In this document: piece by piece, positions 1 to 8,403 of the stretch | How the letters are laid out: each line of letters begins with the position of its first letter | How positions within the stretch are numbered: position 1 is the first letter of the stretch | Origin: Dokdonia sinensis | GTDB taxonomy: Bacteria; Bacteroidota; Bacteroidia; Flavobacteriales; Flavobacteriaceae | Reading direction: 5' to 3' | Length of the DNA: 64,000 bases | Assembly (NCBI RefSeq): GCF_003688895.1 | Contig: NZ_REFV01000001.1 | Coordinates: 413,503-477,502 of the forward strand | The notes under the pieces: generated by a model | The model's database searches: none | Seen by the model: the letters and a program-made list of their open reading frames with translations, nothing else | What the model was told of the DNA's origin: nothing | Program-made: the position numbers and the translations under genes

Positions 1-825
1 ATCATTGATTATATAGTCGAGTGTACCTTTACTGCTTTCTACTGTTGAGACGAGGCTTTTTAGCTGGTCTGTCGTAGTTACAAGATTTTCACTCGATTTC
101 TCTATATCTGTAATAATTTTGTGTACAGTACGTCCCGATACTGTATCAGAAAAAATCGTATGTGCGAGACTACCCTCAGTTTGCAATGATTTTGTAAAAA
201 GGCTAATTTCTTGCAAACTTTGTGAGGCATAAGCGCTGGTACTTTTTATTTGTGCTATAGATGCTCCTAAATCATTGGCGAGTTTTGGGTCGTTTAAAAG
301 CTTTGCTAGTGTTCCTTCTCCCTCGAGAATTTGTGTCGTGATTTTAAGTAAGTCTGCGGTGAGTAGAGAAGCGTTTTGATTGGTCACACTCAAGGTAGAC
401 AACATATCGTCTGTCGCAATTTTGCTGTAAGTTTGTAAAGTGTCTCCAGTTTTTACTGGAGTAACACCTCCCTTTTTAGGTGTAATATTTACTATCATAT
501 TCCCAACTAGACCATCTGAGCCTATGGAGGCAACGGCATTTTTACGTATGAAATCTGTCGTCTCTCTCCTGATGCGCATCTCAATAAGTATAGTAGAGTC
601 GCTCGTCATATTTATCTTGCTCACGGTTCCTACATCGATACCAGAAAAGCGAACGTTGTTTCCTAATTGAAGTCCATTTACATTATAGAATTGAGCCTTT
701 AGAACCATACTTTTCTCAAAGAGATGTTGCCTATTGCCTATAAAATAGAGCGCGACAATAAGTAACGTAGTTGCTATCACGACAAAGACGCCAAGGTTAG
801 TTTTCTGTTTGATAGTCTTTTCCAT
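1..825 (-). CDS. MCE-family (MlaD-like) lipid transport substrate-binding protein, partial
   Basis: The reading frame is open from an ATG at 825 to the left edge, so the C-terminus is missing and 275 codons are visible. The N-terminus has one hydrophobic anchor (about residues 10-28) and is followed by an MCE domain (about 35-120) with the family-like segment GNNVRFSGIDVGTV. After that comes a long helical, coiled-coil-like region rich in Ser, Thr and Leu. In the family, such proteins are anchored in the inner membrane and bind lipid while it moves between the membranes. The ATPase and permease genes lie just upstream on the same strand, 6 bp away, so the three genes look like one operon with this gene last among those visible. 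The exact lipid cannot be told from sequence. Confidence 0.85.
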   Translation of the reverse strand, partial: MEKTIKQKTNLGVFVVIATTLLIVALYFIGNRQHLFEKSMVLKAQFYNVNGLQLGNNVRFSGIDVGTVSKINMTSDSTILIEMRIRRETTDFIRKNAVASIGSDGLVGNMIVNITPKKGGVTPVKTGDTLQTYSKIATDDMLSTLSVTNQNASLLTADLLKITTQILEGEGTLAKLLNDPKLANDLGASIAQIKSTSAYASQSLQEISLFTKSLQTEGSLAHTIFSDTVSGRTVHKIITDIEKSSENLVTTTDQLKSLVSTVESSKGTLDYIIND

Positions 826-831
826 AAAATT

Positions 832-1584
832 CTATTTAAAAAATGCACGAACTTGTGGGTCGGTACTTCCAGCCAGTTCTTGAAAGGTTCCTTCTATGTA
901 GTTCTTACCATCAATGAGTAAGATTACGCGGTCTGCAACTACCCGCGCACAGTCTATATCGTGCGTGATAATAAGCGCAGATGTTCCATAGGTTTCTTGT
1001 ATGGTATTCATTAATGCTATAATTTCTTTAGCAGTAATGGGGTCTAGTCCTGTGGTGGGTTCATCATATATGATAATGCTGGGCTTTAGGATTAAAGCTC
1101 TTGCAAGCGCCACACGCCGTTTCATCCCACCTGATAATTCACTAGGCATTAAATCAATCGCGTGAGCGAGACCCACATTTTCAAGGGCTTCCGCAACTAA
1201 TTCTTGATTACTTTCTGTAATATCTAGTCGCTCTTTATGTCTTCGCAAGGGAAATTCTAAGTTTTCCCGTACTGTCATTGAGTCGTACAAGGCACTCCCC
1301 TGAAAAAGAAATCCTATCTCGGTACGTAAGATATCAAGTGACTCCTGACTGAGAGATGTGATATTTTTATCTCTAATTGTAATAAGCCCGTCATCTGCTT
1401 CCAGCAATCCCACAAGACATTTTACCATAACTGACTTTCCTGAACCAGATTTTCCCATCACCACCAAGTTCTCGCCCTTGTAGAGTTTCAGATTAAAATC
1501 ATCCAACACTTTATTTGAGCCAAAAGATTTCTCTAGATTACTGACTTCCATTACAATAGCTCTATTTGGATGTTGTTCTTTCAT
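832..1584 (-). CDS. MlaF-like ABC transporter ATP-binding protein
   Basis: A 250-residue ABC ATPase. Walker A is GKSGSGKS (about residues 44-51), the signature is LSGGMKRR, Walker B is IIIYDEPTTGLD, and the switch His lies in ITHD. The LSGGMKRRVALARAL signature is typical of the Mla/Ttg2-type subgroup. It is expected to power lipid movement at the inner membrane with the permease encoded just upstream, whose reading frame it overlaps by 4 bp (translational coupling likely). The MCE-domain gene follows after 6 bp. Length is normal for the family. Confidence 0.9.
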   Translation of the reverse strand: MKEQHPNRAIVMEVSNLEKSFGSNKVLDDFNLKLYKGENLVVMGKSGSGKSVMVKCLVGLLEADDGLITIRDKNITSLSQESLDILRTEIGFLFQGSALYDSMTVRENLEFPLRRHKERLDITESNQELVAEALENVGLAHAIDLMPSELSGGMKRRVALARALILKPSIIIYDEPTTGLDPITAKEIIALMNTIQETYGTSALIITHDIDCARVVADRVILLIDGKNYIEGTFQELAGSTDPQVRAFFK

Positions 1585-2363
1585 ATCTCAAAGAAAATAT
1601 CAGAAATAAACACAGCAATAAAGTCTACCACAAAAAGTAGCATCGAGGCATATACCACCGCAGAGTTAGATGCCTGTCCTACGCCTGCCGTACCTTTCTT
1701 GCAATGATAACCTTTATAACAACCCACTAACCCAATCACAAAACCAAAGAAAAATGACTTAGCCGTAGCTGGAAGAACATCATTAAATATAATCGCATCA
1801 AAGACCTTATTAAAATATAGAAGAAAGGAAACTCCTCCTTTTAAATATTCTACAATAGCCGAGCCTAATAAGGCTACGGCGTCGCCAAAAATGATGAGCA
1901 ATGGCAACATAAGCGTGGTTGCCGTGATTCTAGTGACCACTAGATATTTAAAGGGATTAGTCCCTGAAACTTCCATCGCATCTATTTGTTCTGTAACGCG
2001 CATTGAACCTATCTCAGCCCCCATTCCAGAGCCTATTTTGCCAGCGCATACTAATGCTGTGATTACAGGTCCTATCTCGCGTACAATAGAAATACTCACC
2101 ATAGACGGCATCCAAGACACAGCGCCAAATTCTGCAAGTGTTGGTCTAGATTGTAATGTAAATACTAAACCTAAAATGAAACCCGTAACGCCTACCAGTA
2201 ACAACGATTTATTCCCGACCAGATAGCATTGTCGCAATAACTCGTCCCACTCAAAGGGTCGTGTGAAAACCGACTTAAAGTACCGTTTTGCAAAGAGTGT
2301 CATATCACCTATTTCGGTGAGTACTTTTTTGGTGTTCTCTAAGACTGTCATTGAAGATGTCAT
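1581..2363 (-). CDS. MlaE-like ABC transporter permease
   Basis: A 260-residue integral membrane protein of the MlaE/YrbE permease family, recognised by the segment EIGPVITALVCAGKIGSGMGAEIGSMRVTEQIDAMEV (about 95-130, given here as the visible family hallmark) and about five hydrophobic segments. It forms the membrane channel part of the MCE transporter with the ATPase that follows. It is the first gene of the operon. A TACATTTG box on the minus strand (2376-2369) ends only six bases before the start codon, so the transcript may have almost no leader. Confidence 0.88.
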   Translation of the reverse strand: MTSSMTVLENTKKVLTEIGDMTLFAKRYFKSVFTRPFEWDELLRQCYLVGNKSLLLVGVTGFILGLVFTLQSRPTLAEFGAVSWMPSMVSISIVREIGPVITALVCAGKIGSGMGAEIGSMRVTEQIDAMEVSGTNPFKYLVVTRITATTLMLPLLIIFGDAVALLGSAIVEYLKGGVSFLLYFNKVFDAIIFNDVLPATAKSFFFGFVIGLVGCYKGYHCKKGTAGVGQASNSAVVYASMLLFVVDFIAVFISDIFFEI

Positions 2364-2368
2364 ACTTT

Positions 2369-2376
2369 CAAATGTA
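2369..2376 (-). promoter_or_regulatory. candidate -7 promoter box for the MCE transporter operon
   Basis: On the minus strand the bases read TACATTTG, an exact match to the Bacteroidetes -7 consensus TAnnTTTG. It lies so close to the permease ATG (2363) that transcription would start at or within a few bases of the start codon. No clear TTTG -33 box is seen. Confidence 0.4.
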
Positions 2377-2448
2377 ACCTAGTGTGACCTTCAGAAATAT
2401 GATATAAATCAGCTCCAGTAGTGTGAATAGATGATAATTGTCATTGAT

Positions 2449-2468
2449 TACGCTTTCGCGAAAGCGTA
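2449..2468. repeat. GCTTTCGCGAAAGC palindrome, intergenic
   Basis: A 20-bp perfect palindrome (core GCTTTCGCGAAAGC with TAC/GTA outer arms) in the divergent gap between the MCE permease and the HMA gene, 24 bp before the HMA start codon. Confidence 0.95.
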
Positions 2469-2492
2469 CTTTAAAACCTTAAATACTATACT

Positions 2493-2759
2493 ATGAGAAT
2501 TACACTCTTTATACAGAACTTAAAATGTAGTGGTTGTGGAAAAACAATAGTCAGCGCATTGAAGACCGTACCCAAAATAGAAAGCACTTCAGTTTCTACA
2601 GAAAACAATTCTGTGAGTTTTAATTATGAAGAGGCAAGTGACTTAAACCTTGCTGAAGAAACACTTTCCAGATTAGGCTATCCCGTTGATGGAACCTCTA
2701 ATACGTTGCTAAAGAAGGCCACTTCTTTTGTGAGTTGCGCCATCGGACGGATGAAGTGA
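2493..2759 (+). CDS. small heavy-metal-associated (HMA) domain protein
   Basis: An 88-residue protein that opens with an HMA-type beta strand and the motif CSGCG, with C12 and C15 placed as metal ligands. Alternating strand and helix pattern fits one ferredoxin-like HMA fold over about residues 1-66, followed by a short basic tail. Such proteins bind Cu(I) or other soft metals and pass them to P-type ATPases, but no ATPase gene is adjacent. It is the only plus-strand gene in this part of the window and stops 2 bp before the convergent TauE/SafE gene. Role is inferred from fold and CxxC only. Confidence 0.75.
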   Translation: MRITLFIQNLKCSGCGKTIVSALKTVPKIESTSVSTENNSVSFNYEEASDLNLAEETLSRLGYPVDGTSNTLLKKATSFVSCAIGRMK

Positions 2760-2761
2760 TA

Positions 2762-3499
2762 TTAAAGTTTTACATATTCTGCTACGACACTTGCAATACC
2801 TATGAGTAGTATAAGCACTAGTACAAAAGTTCTGAATTGCTCTTGAGAAAATCGATTTAGAATTTGCTTGCCTATCCACGTGCCTAAAATGGCAACGACC
2901 ACCAAGAAAACGGCAATATATAAATGTTCTGCTTTCATATAGCCGTTGTAATAATATACTACTGCCCTACTGGCATCTACGCCAAAATCTATGACTGCAG
3001 ATGTAGCTATAAAAGTAGCTTTATCCATCTTAAAAGCTGTCATTGTAATACCCCTTATAGCTCCACCTGTTCCTAACAGACCGGCACTCAATCCTGAAAG
3101 AATTCCACCTGTAATAGCATTTTTATTACTGTCTTTTACGACCAGTTTTTTGAATATCAGAAAGACTAGACTCAAAACAATTAAAAAAACACCAAGAATA
3201 AGTCCGAGCAAAGTAGGGTTAATATGCTTACTTAGAACCGCTCCAATTGAGACAAAAATGACAGCTGGAATTCCTAAATATAAGATGAGCATTTTGTCCA
3301 ATCCTTTTCTGAAGAATGCAATTTTTGTAAGATTACTAGACAAATGGAACACTGCCGTAATACCTAGAACAGTCTGAAAATCAAAATAGAAATTTGCGAC
3401 GGGAACAAAGAATACAGAGGAGCCAAAACCGCCTACAGTACCTAAAATCTCTGCAAGTAATGCTAGAATCAAGAAAACAGGAAGATATCTTGTGAGCAT
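2762..3499 (-). CDS. TauE/SafE-family sulfite exporter-like permease
   Basis: A 245-residue membrane protein with about seven to eight hydrophobic segments. The paired glycine-rich stretches GTVGGFGSSVFF (near residue 20) and GGILSGLSAGLLGTGGAIRG (about 131-150) are the duplicated signature of the TauE/SafE (DUF81) family. Known members export or import sulfite, sulfoacetate and related small sulfur or organic anions. Its substrate is unknown here. The universal stress protein gene lies 10 bp upstream on the same strand, so the two are probably co-transcribed. Confidence 0.82.
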   Translation of the reverse strand: MLTRYLPVFLILALLAEILGTVGGFGSSVFFVPVANFYFDFQTVLGITAVFHLSSNLTKIAFFRKGLDKMLILYLGIPAVIFVSIGAVLSKHINPTLLGLILGVFLIVLSLVFLIFKKLVVKDSNKNAITGGILSGLSAGLLGTGGAIRGITMTAFKMDKATFIATSAVIDFGVDASRAVVYYYNGYMKAEHLYIAVFLVVVAILGTWIGKQILNRFSQEQFRTFVLVLILLIGIASVVAEYVKL

Positions 3500-3509
3500 C
3501 TTCCTCTTT

Positions 3510-4358
3510 TTAGCTATTACAATCTCTCAATATTAATAGTGGGATTGTCGACGAATTTACAATTTGAGATAGGTGTGAATTCGAAAAAATACGCTCTAAA
3601 AATGTCTGTTTATGTGCAGACAGGACTTGAAGCTGTGCCGGTGCTGTCTGTTGTCTTACTTGAATAACTCGTACTGGGTCCTGGTCTATATATGTGTGAT
3701 AGGTAACAGGATTGCTAGGGAAGAATTTCTGAATCTCTTTATGTTCTTGCTCACATTCTCTAGGTTCCATATCGTACCCAAAAGTCAAACGTAATACATC
3801 TATATTAGATTTGAACTTTCTGACTATTTGAATTAAGGGTTCTTTCCCGCACATTTCAAAAACATCATCATAATCCAGTAAATATTGAATACTTGACGGC
3901 TTTTGAAACTCAACTCCTTCTGGAATGACCAGAACTGGACAATCTACTTTGCGAATGATACGAAGCGTATGTGAACTAAAGATGGTTTCAACGACACCAG
4001 TTTTTCCATCTGTACCACAAACGATAAGTTCGATTTCATATTCATTTACCGCTTGATTTATAGCATCTGTAAATACATCATAATCCACACTACTCTTAAA
4101 AGTAAAATCTTCGCCAGTATATTGTTTTCTCAATCTTGCCTTGGTTGCTTTAAGCTTACTCTTATTATCTCCTAGCAAGGCTGTATTTAAATCATCCTTA
4201 GGGTTTGCCACCATTAAATCATCCATAGTATACTCCCAAATTTTTTGAATACTCATCAAATAAAAAGTACACTGTTGCCACTTATGAAATTGCATCGCAT
4301 ACTTATGAGCATTGTCAGATTTGGAAGAAAAGTCGGTGAGAAGTAGGATATTTTTCAT
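3510..4358 (-). CDS. universal stress protein, tandem two-domain
   Basis: A 282-residue soluble protein with two Usp folds. The first (about 1-147) starts MKNILLLTDFSSKSDNA and ends with a CGTDGKTGV...SS segment followed by CPVLVIP, resembling the ATP-binding Usp loop G-x2-G-x9-G(S/T). The second (about 155-282) is more divergent and ends STIPLLILR. Flavobacterial genomes carry several such proteins, often near ion or redox functions. It leads a two-gene unit with the TauE/SafE permease. Confidence 0.82.
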   Translation of the reverse strand: MKNILLLTDFSSKSDNAHKYAMQFHKWQQCTFYLMSIQKIWEYTMDDLMVANPKDDLNTALLGDNKSKLKATKARLRKQYTGEDFTFKSSVDYDVFTDAINQAVNEYEIELIVCGTDGKTGVVETIFSSHTLRIIRKVDCPVLVIPEGVEFQKPSSIQYLLDYDDVFEMCGKEPLIQIVRKFKSNIDVLRLTFGYDMEPRECEQEHKEIQKFFPSNPVTYHTYIDQDPVRVIQVRQQTAPAQLQVLSAHKQTFLERIFSNSHLSQIVNSSTIPLLILRDCNS

Positions 4359-4378
4359 CTGGATTGATTTTATACAGT

Positions 4379-4386
4379 CAAATCTA
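4379..4386 (-). promoter_or_regulatory. candidate -7 promoter box for the universal stress protein gene
   Basis: The minus strand reads TAGATTTG, an exact TAnnTTTG match 20 bp upstream of the start codon at 4358. No obvious -33 TTTG box is seen at the usual distance. Confidence 0.35.
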
Positions 4387-4457
4387 GATGGATTACAGAA
4401 GGAAAACTATGATATATACCAAGGTATGTGGATTGCGTAGGGTATGTTAGAACAAAA

Positions 4458-5660
4458 TCAAAAATTAACAACACTATCCAGCGCATCATCCACATCATCT
4501 TGCATAAAATTAGATTGATACATAATCGTGGTGGTTACTGATGAATGACGATAGAGCTTTTGTAGCATCTGGATAGGAATCTTGTTCCCCGAAATATTCC
4601 CGAATGTATGTCTGGCAATGTGCATACTTAATTTCTTCTCGATTCCTACCTTATCAGCAATGAGACTCAAACGTCTATTAAAATTTCTAGTTACAGTTTT
4701 AATTCTCGTACGCAATTGTTTTGGGTCGTCTGGATTAACCATACTCAATTCTTGAAAAACAAAATTACTTTGACTTTTTCTTTTGTAGGAGTTAAGAATA
4801 GGCTTTACTTTCTGTGGGATTTTCAAAGAAACAAGCTTCTGATTTTTGCCCATCCTATAACGCAACCGGTTATCTATAAAGTCGGACCATTTTAGTTTGA
4901 GTAAGTCACCAACTCTAATACCAGCAAAATAAAAACTTACGAGCCACACATTAAGAGCGTGTCTTTGGGCAGGAGAAATATCTTCTACAGATTCCAGAAG
5001 TTGCACTTCGTCAATGGACAATCCAATTTTTTGAGATTCTAAAATTTTTATGGTGTAACCTCCTCTCCCAAAAGGATAAAAATTATGCTCCGCCCACTTC
5101 TCTCCTATCGCAATATTATATATTGTCCTAATGGATATCATATAATTGACAACAGTTCTATGTGCTAGCTTGATATCGTTTTTAAGATATGCTTCAAATC
5201 TTTTAAGCAAGTCAACCGTGATTTCATTAAAATGTAACTTATCGGCTTTCGCGAAAGCTTTAAACCTATTCATCCGTTGTTTTACAACATCAGCTTGGTG
5301 GAACTGGCCTCTCTCTTTTATTCTCTCTATTTGAATCTCTACGGCGCTAAAGAAATCGAATCGCTCATTTCTTATAATACTCGTTTTTATTGACTTTACA
5401 GATTGATATTTGCTTTCGGATTCAGCAGTTAAAAGTCTTTTGTTCGCTTCAGTAAGTTTTGATAAAATTAGTTGATTTATAAATATAGCATCTGGATGTG
5501 ATTTTCTGACTAGACCATTTCGCTCATCCCACTGACGCTTTTCGATATACTGTCCAATGTATATATATGATGTTTTTCTATCTTTTGTCATCCGTACCGC
5601 AATAGGGTACAACAAACGTGAGTTGGGTTTGTTCCGTAATACTGCCTGAATAGTTGCCAT
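4458..5660 (-). CDS. tyrosine-type site-specific integrase
   Basis: A 400-residue tyrosine recombinase of the Bacteroidetes integrase group. An N-terminal arm-type DNA-binding domain (about 1-85) is followed by a SAM-like core-binding domain (about 100-190) and the catalytic domain (about 210-390). The catalytic set is visible: R249 (GIRVGD), H347 and R350 (HIAR), H372 and the nucleophile Y381 (TTIMYQ), so the enzyme looks intact. The peptide AFAKA at 135-139 is encoded by a copy of the GCTTTCGCGAAAGC repeat. A tRNA 3' fragment lies about 165 bp upstream of the start, which fits integration into a tRNA gene. No excisionase or mobilization genes are seen next to it. Confidence 0.92.
   Translation of the reverse strand: MATIQAVLRNKPNSRLLYPIAVRMTKDRKTSYIYIGQYIEKRQWDERNGLVRKSHPDAIFINQLILSKLTEANKRLLTAESESKYQSVKSIKTSIIRNERFDFFSAVEIQIERIKERGQFHQADVVKQRMNRFKAFAKADKLHFNEITVDLLKRFEAYLKNDIKLAHRTVVNYMISIRTIYNIAIGEKWAEHNFYPFGRGGYTIKILESQKIGLSIDEVQLLESVEDISPAQRHALNVWLVSFYFAGIRVGDLLKLKWSDFIDNRLRYRMGKNQKLVSLKIPQKVKPILNSYKRKSQSNFVFQELSMVNPDDPKQLRTRIKTVTRNFNRRLSLIADKVGIEKKLSMHIARHTFGNISGNKIPIQMLQKLYRHSSVTTTIMYQSNFMQDDVDDALDSVVNF
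5245..5258. repeat. GCTTTCGCGAAAGC palindrome inside integrase gene
   Basis: Perfect 14-bp core, read in frame as AFAKA between the arm and core-binding domains of the integrase. Confidence 0.95.
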
Positions 5661-5823
5661 ACCTGTCTTATTGGACTATTAAGGTAGTAATTTTTTTGGT
5701 ACAACATAGGTACAACAAATTGCAATTGAGCCTATATTCAGATGAATACATATAAATGCAATTTCTACATAACATATTGATTTTAAGTTGTTTTGAATAA
5801 AGTTAGTCTATAAAGATGAATAT

Positions 5824-5865
5824 TCATAACCCGGAGGTCGGGGGATCGTGCCCCCCTCTCGCTAC
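5824..5865 (+). pseudogene. 3' fragment of a CAU-anticodon tRNA (probable attachment-site remnant)
   Basis: Starting at TCATAACCC the sequence matches the second half of a tRNA: CAT anticodon with loop bases, CCC as the 3' strand of the anticodon stem, GGAGGTC variable region, a 5-bp GGGGG/CCCCC T-stem and the acceptor strand TCTCGCT. The 5' half (acceptor, D-arm and the GGG anticodon-stem strand) is absent. The T-loop reads ATCGTGC instead of TTCGANN, so it is not functional. Integrases that use tRNA genes leave exactly such displaced 3' halves at the far end of the element. The integrase next door supports this; the intact copy is not in the window. Confidence 0.72.
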
Positions 5866-5869
5866 AAAA

Positions 5870-5897
5870 AAGGTCAGCTTTGTGCTGACCTTTTTTT
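5870..5897 (+). terminator. Rho-independent terminator behind the tRNA fragment
   Basis: The hairpin AAGGTCAGC-TTTGT-GCTGACCTT is followed by a T run. It probably was the terminator of the original tRNA gene and stayed attached to the displaced 3' fragment. Confidence 0.8.
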
Positions 5898-5970
5898 GTT
5901 CTATTATTTAAAGGGGGTCAGCTTAAATACATTCTAATCTTACAGTTTTAAAGTAATATTTACTTTTAGG

Positions 5971-6480
5971 CTAATCTACCTCCATCCCATCTGTTGTAAA
6001 TGAAAATGTCCTGCTGGCCAGGCCTCCTATCATTACCCCTTGCATAATAGGTCTTAGGCTTTTATCGCCATACCAGTCTACCTTAAAGTTTGCGCCACTA
6101 CCACCCGTATCATCGTTTTGATCTATTACATATTCTAGCGACTCTAAAGGTTTCAAGTAAATAGGCTGTTTAACATAATTACGAACTAGATTACCTTCTG
6201 TATCAAAATAAGCAACTCTGCTTAAAAAAATGGAATCTCTCTCGCTAGTGTTGCGTATGCTCAACGTTGCCGTTAAGAGTACTTTCTCGTTCTTAGAGCC
6301 ATTGTATATACTAGAATATATGGGCACATAAACTTTATGTAAAGAATCTTCAATAGTTCTTATAGGAGCGCTACGTTCAATCTCTCGATTTGTAATTACA
6401 GAGTCTATTTCTTTATTAGGATTATCATCTATACAGGAGAACAAAGCAAAACCAAGACAGAGTAACAGAAGATTTTTCAT
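5971..6480 (-). CDS. DUF3124-like lipoprotein
   Basis: A 169-residue protein with a lipoprotein signal peptide (LLLLCLGFALFSC, lipidated Cys about residue 16). The body from about residue 45 resembles DUF3124: VYVPIYSSIYNG, followed by TATLSIRNTS, RVAYFDTEGNLV and YVIDQNDDTGGSGANF. The family is of unknown function and is usually exported. The gene stands alone, with intergenic DNA on both sides. Confidence 0.7.
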   Translation of the reverse strand: MKNLLLLCLGFALFSCIDDNPNKEIDSVITNREIERSAPIRTIEDSLHKVYVPIYSSIYNGSKNEKVLLTATLSIRNTSERDSIFLSRVAYFDTEGNLVRNYVKQPIYLKPLESLEYVIDQNDDTGGSGANFKVDWYGDKSLRPIMQGVMIGGLASRTFSFTTDGMEVD

Positions 6481-6784
6481 AGTAAAAAGATTTTGATTCT
6501 TTAAAGATAAGTTCTTCGATAGACCAAGATAACTTAAAATAGGATAACATTATCAAGCTTAATTATACATAGGTACAGCAATAGTATTTTTACTTGCGCT
6601 TATGCTCCATTATAAATTGATAATTCTAAAGACTCTCATAAATAGAAGTTTTGTAATTCAATACTCAAGTCATTTAGTATACTTCCTTAAGAAAAGTTAA
6701 CTTAAGAAATACTTGGAGAAGGTAAAAATTAAAAGCGCTTGTCTGAAGACAAGCGCTTTTAAATATAAAATACTCGTTTTAATA
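6481..6784. other. intergenic stretch
   Basis: AT-rich DNA between the DUF3124 gene and the end of the T9SS protein gene. Apart from the terminator at 6731-6760 nothing recognisable was seen. Confidence 0.5.
6731..6760 (-). terminator. terminator of the T9SS two-domain protein cluster
   Basis: A perfect hairpin with stem AAAAGCGCTTGTC and loop TGAA, with A/T runs on both sides, 25 bp beyond the stop codon of the minus-strand gene ending at 6785. Its symmetry would also let it work on the other strand. Confidence 0.85.
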
Positions 6785-7987
6785 TTAATTTCTCACAACT
6801 AATTTTTTTGTTGCTGTTTGATTTGCGTCATCCGTAACTTGAATGAAGTAAACGCCAGAGTTCAATCTTGAAATATCAAGTTTATCACCAACTAGTTGAG
6901 AAGACTGTACTAACTGTCCGGCAACGTTATAAATTGAAACTTCGTTTAAGGTACTTGAACTATTTAAAAGTACCTGACCTGATGCTGGATTAGGATATAA
7001 ATCAAAAGTTCTTGCAACGGTATCTTCAAGACCAAGAACTTCCTCATTATTGAATTCAATGCTATCTATATCTACATTACCTGTTCCATCACTAGCGCCA
7101 GCTGCCTCGTTACGGAATTGAATCTGGATATCTTCAACTACACCAGTCCAATCTGCATTAGAAAGGTCTACTTGGTACGTAGTAAATTCGCTGTCTGCGG
7201 TTGTAATAATTGTGTTCTTAAAAACGCGACCTCCTCCTGTTTTAGGATACGAAACTCTCATTTGATCATCTGTAGCACTATTATTTTGTAATGTAATATT
7301 TACGTATTGGTTTGCATCTGCATCTACGTTAAAAGATTCTTGAGCAATTCTTGGGCTAGTACTTCCGTCAAAATCAAGATTAAGCACTCCACCAGCAACA
7401 GTTTCTGTCGTTCCGCTGATTCCTCTCCAACCTTCATTATCACCGTCCGTATCAAAGTTGTAAACTAAACGTGGTTCAGTAGGAATTGCATCTAGAAATT
7501 CTACTTTATCAAAATCAACCGTTCCAGCAGTTGCAATATTCATATTATCAGCACTTTTAAATGTGATTTCAATATTATCTTGAACACCGCCCACGCCATT
7601 GTTATCCCACTCTGCATTAGAAAGATCCACATAATATGTTATAAATTCATCAGAACCAGATGTAATTTCTGTGTTTACAGAACGTGTCCCGCTTCCTGTT
7701 GCAAGCTTGTCATACTTTACTTTCATCAGCGCGGCATCAGACGGGTTCTTGATTGTAATTGCAGCAATAAATACTTCACTAGACTCAACGCCAGCACCAT
7801 TTCCATCTTCACGTCTAATTTTAGGTGACTTATCCGCATTATAATCGAGTGTTGATGCTGTTGCACCAGGAATCAGAGAAGCACCACTTGCGCCTTCCCA
7901 GCCCCCATTATCGTTTGTAAAATCCCAAGTTTGGGCCATTGTCATTGCTGGAATTGCAAATAATGCTAAGAGTAATAATTTTTTCAT
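6785..7987 (-). CDS. secreted two-domain protein with T9SS sorting domain
   Basis: The start is set at the Met of MKKLLLLALFAIPAMTMAQ, giving a clear signal peptide; an open frame extends 19 codons further but lacks a signal. The 400-residue protein holds two related beta-rich units (about 20-165 and 175-330). Each begins with a WDFTNDNGGWEG or YNFDTDGDNEGWRG segment and shares YYVDLSNAEW / YQVDLSNADW, resembling carbohydrate-binding jelly-roll modules. The C-terminus (about 330-400) is a type A T9SS domain with LYPNPASGQV, SIYNVAGQLV and SGVYFIQV. It should be secreted across the outer membrane and perhaps attached. It is the last gene of a three-gene cluster with gaps of about 25 bp. Confidence 0.78.
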   Translation of the reverse strand: MKKLLLLALFAIPAMTMAQTWDFTNDNGGWEGASGASLIPGATASTLDYNADKSPKIRREDGNGAGVESSEVFIAAITIKNPSDAALMKVKYDKLATGSGTRSVNTEITSGSDEFITYYVDLSNAEWDNNGVGGVQDNIEITFKSADNMNIATAGTVDFDKVEFLDAIPTEPRLVYNFDTDGDNEGWRGISGTTETVAGGVLNLDFDGSTSPRIAQESFNVDADANQYVNITLQNNSATDDQMRVSYPKTGGGRVFKNTIITTADSEFTTYQVDLSNADWTGVVEDIQIQFRNEAAGASDGTGNVDIDSIEFNNEEVLGLEDTVARTFDLYPNPASGQVLLNSSSTLNEVSIYNVAGQLVQSSQLVGDKLDISRLNSGVYFIQVTDDANQTATKKLVVRN

Positions 7988-8012
7988 GTTTGTAAAGTTT
8001 AGGGTTACTTGG

Positions 8013-8375
8013 TTATTTATTATCGTCATCGTTGTCCTCATCATTTTTCTTTCCAGCTCGTCGTGCTTTTAGTTGTTTTTTAGTGAGGATTTCTTTGTAA
8101 ATTTTTTGATTGTATTTCTTGTTAACCGCTTTGATATCGGCCTTCTCTGCACCGCTTTTTCTTAGGGCTTTAGACTCTGTAAGTCTTGCAAGATGGGCCT
8201 CAGAGATTTGTTCTTTTTGAATATCTGTTAATGCAAGTGATTTATCTTGAGATGTAATCTCTTTATTGAGCGCCTCAACCTTTTCATTTGCTTTTTCTAA
8301 AAGCTTTTTGTTTTGTGCAGTTCCACTTAGAGTGAATGCAACTAGAAGTACTAGAGTTACGAATATCTTTTTCAT
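8013..8375 (-). CDS. small exported helical protein, function unknown
   Basis: The start is placed at the Met of MKKIFVTLVLLVAFTLSGTAQ (8375), because upstream codons overlap the neighbouring gene and hide the signal peptide. The mature part is about 100 residues, strongly charged and predicted helical (KLLEKANEKVEALNKEI...), with LTDIQKEQISEAHL and a C-terminal acidic tail of alternating Asp/Asn. The pattern recalls small periplasmic Spy/CpxP-like helical proteins, but no family signature is certain. It sits between the Calx-beta lipoprotein gene (28 bp) and the T9SS protein gene (25 bp), likely in one transcript. Confidence 0.65.
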   Translation of the reverse strand: MKKIFVTLVLLVAFTLSGTAQNKKLLEKANEKVEALNKEITSQDKSLALTDIQKEQISEAHLARLTESKALRKSGAEKADIKAVNKKYNQKIYKEILTKKQLKARRAGKKNDEDNDDDNK

Positions 8376-8403
8376 AATTACAGGTATTATTATTAAATTA
8401 ATT

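Larger units (their letters stand above)
5661..5970. other. intergenic stretch between integrase and DUF3124 gene
   Basis: This holds the integrase upstream region, the tRNA fragment and its terminator. A second GGTCAGCTT copy occurs near 5916-5924, just past the terminator. No further gene is seen. Confidence 0.6.

Noticed and set aside
5824-5865. A functional tRNA-Met gene
   Set aside because: The 5' half is missing and the T-loop lacks the conserved TTCGA bases.
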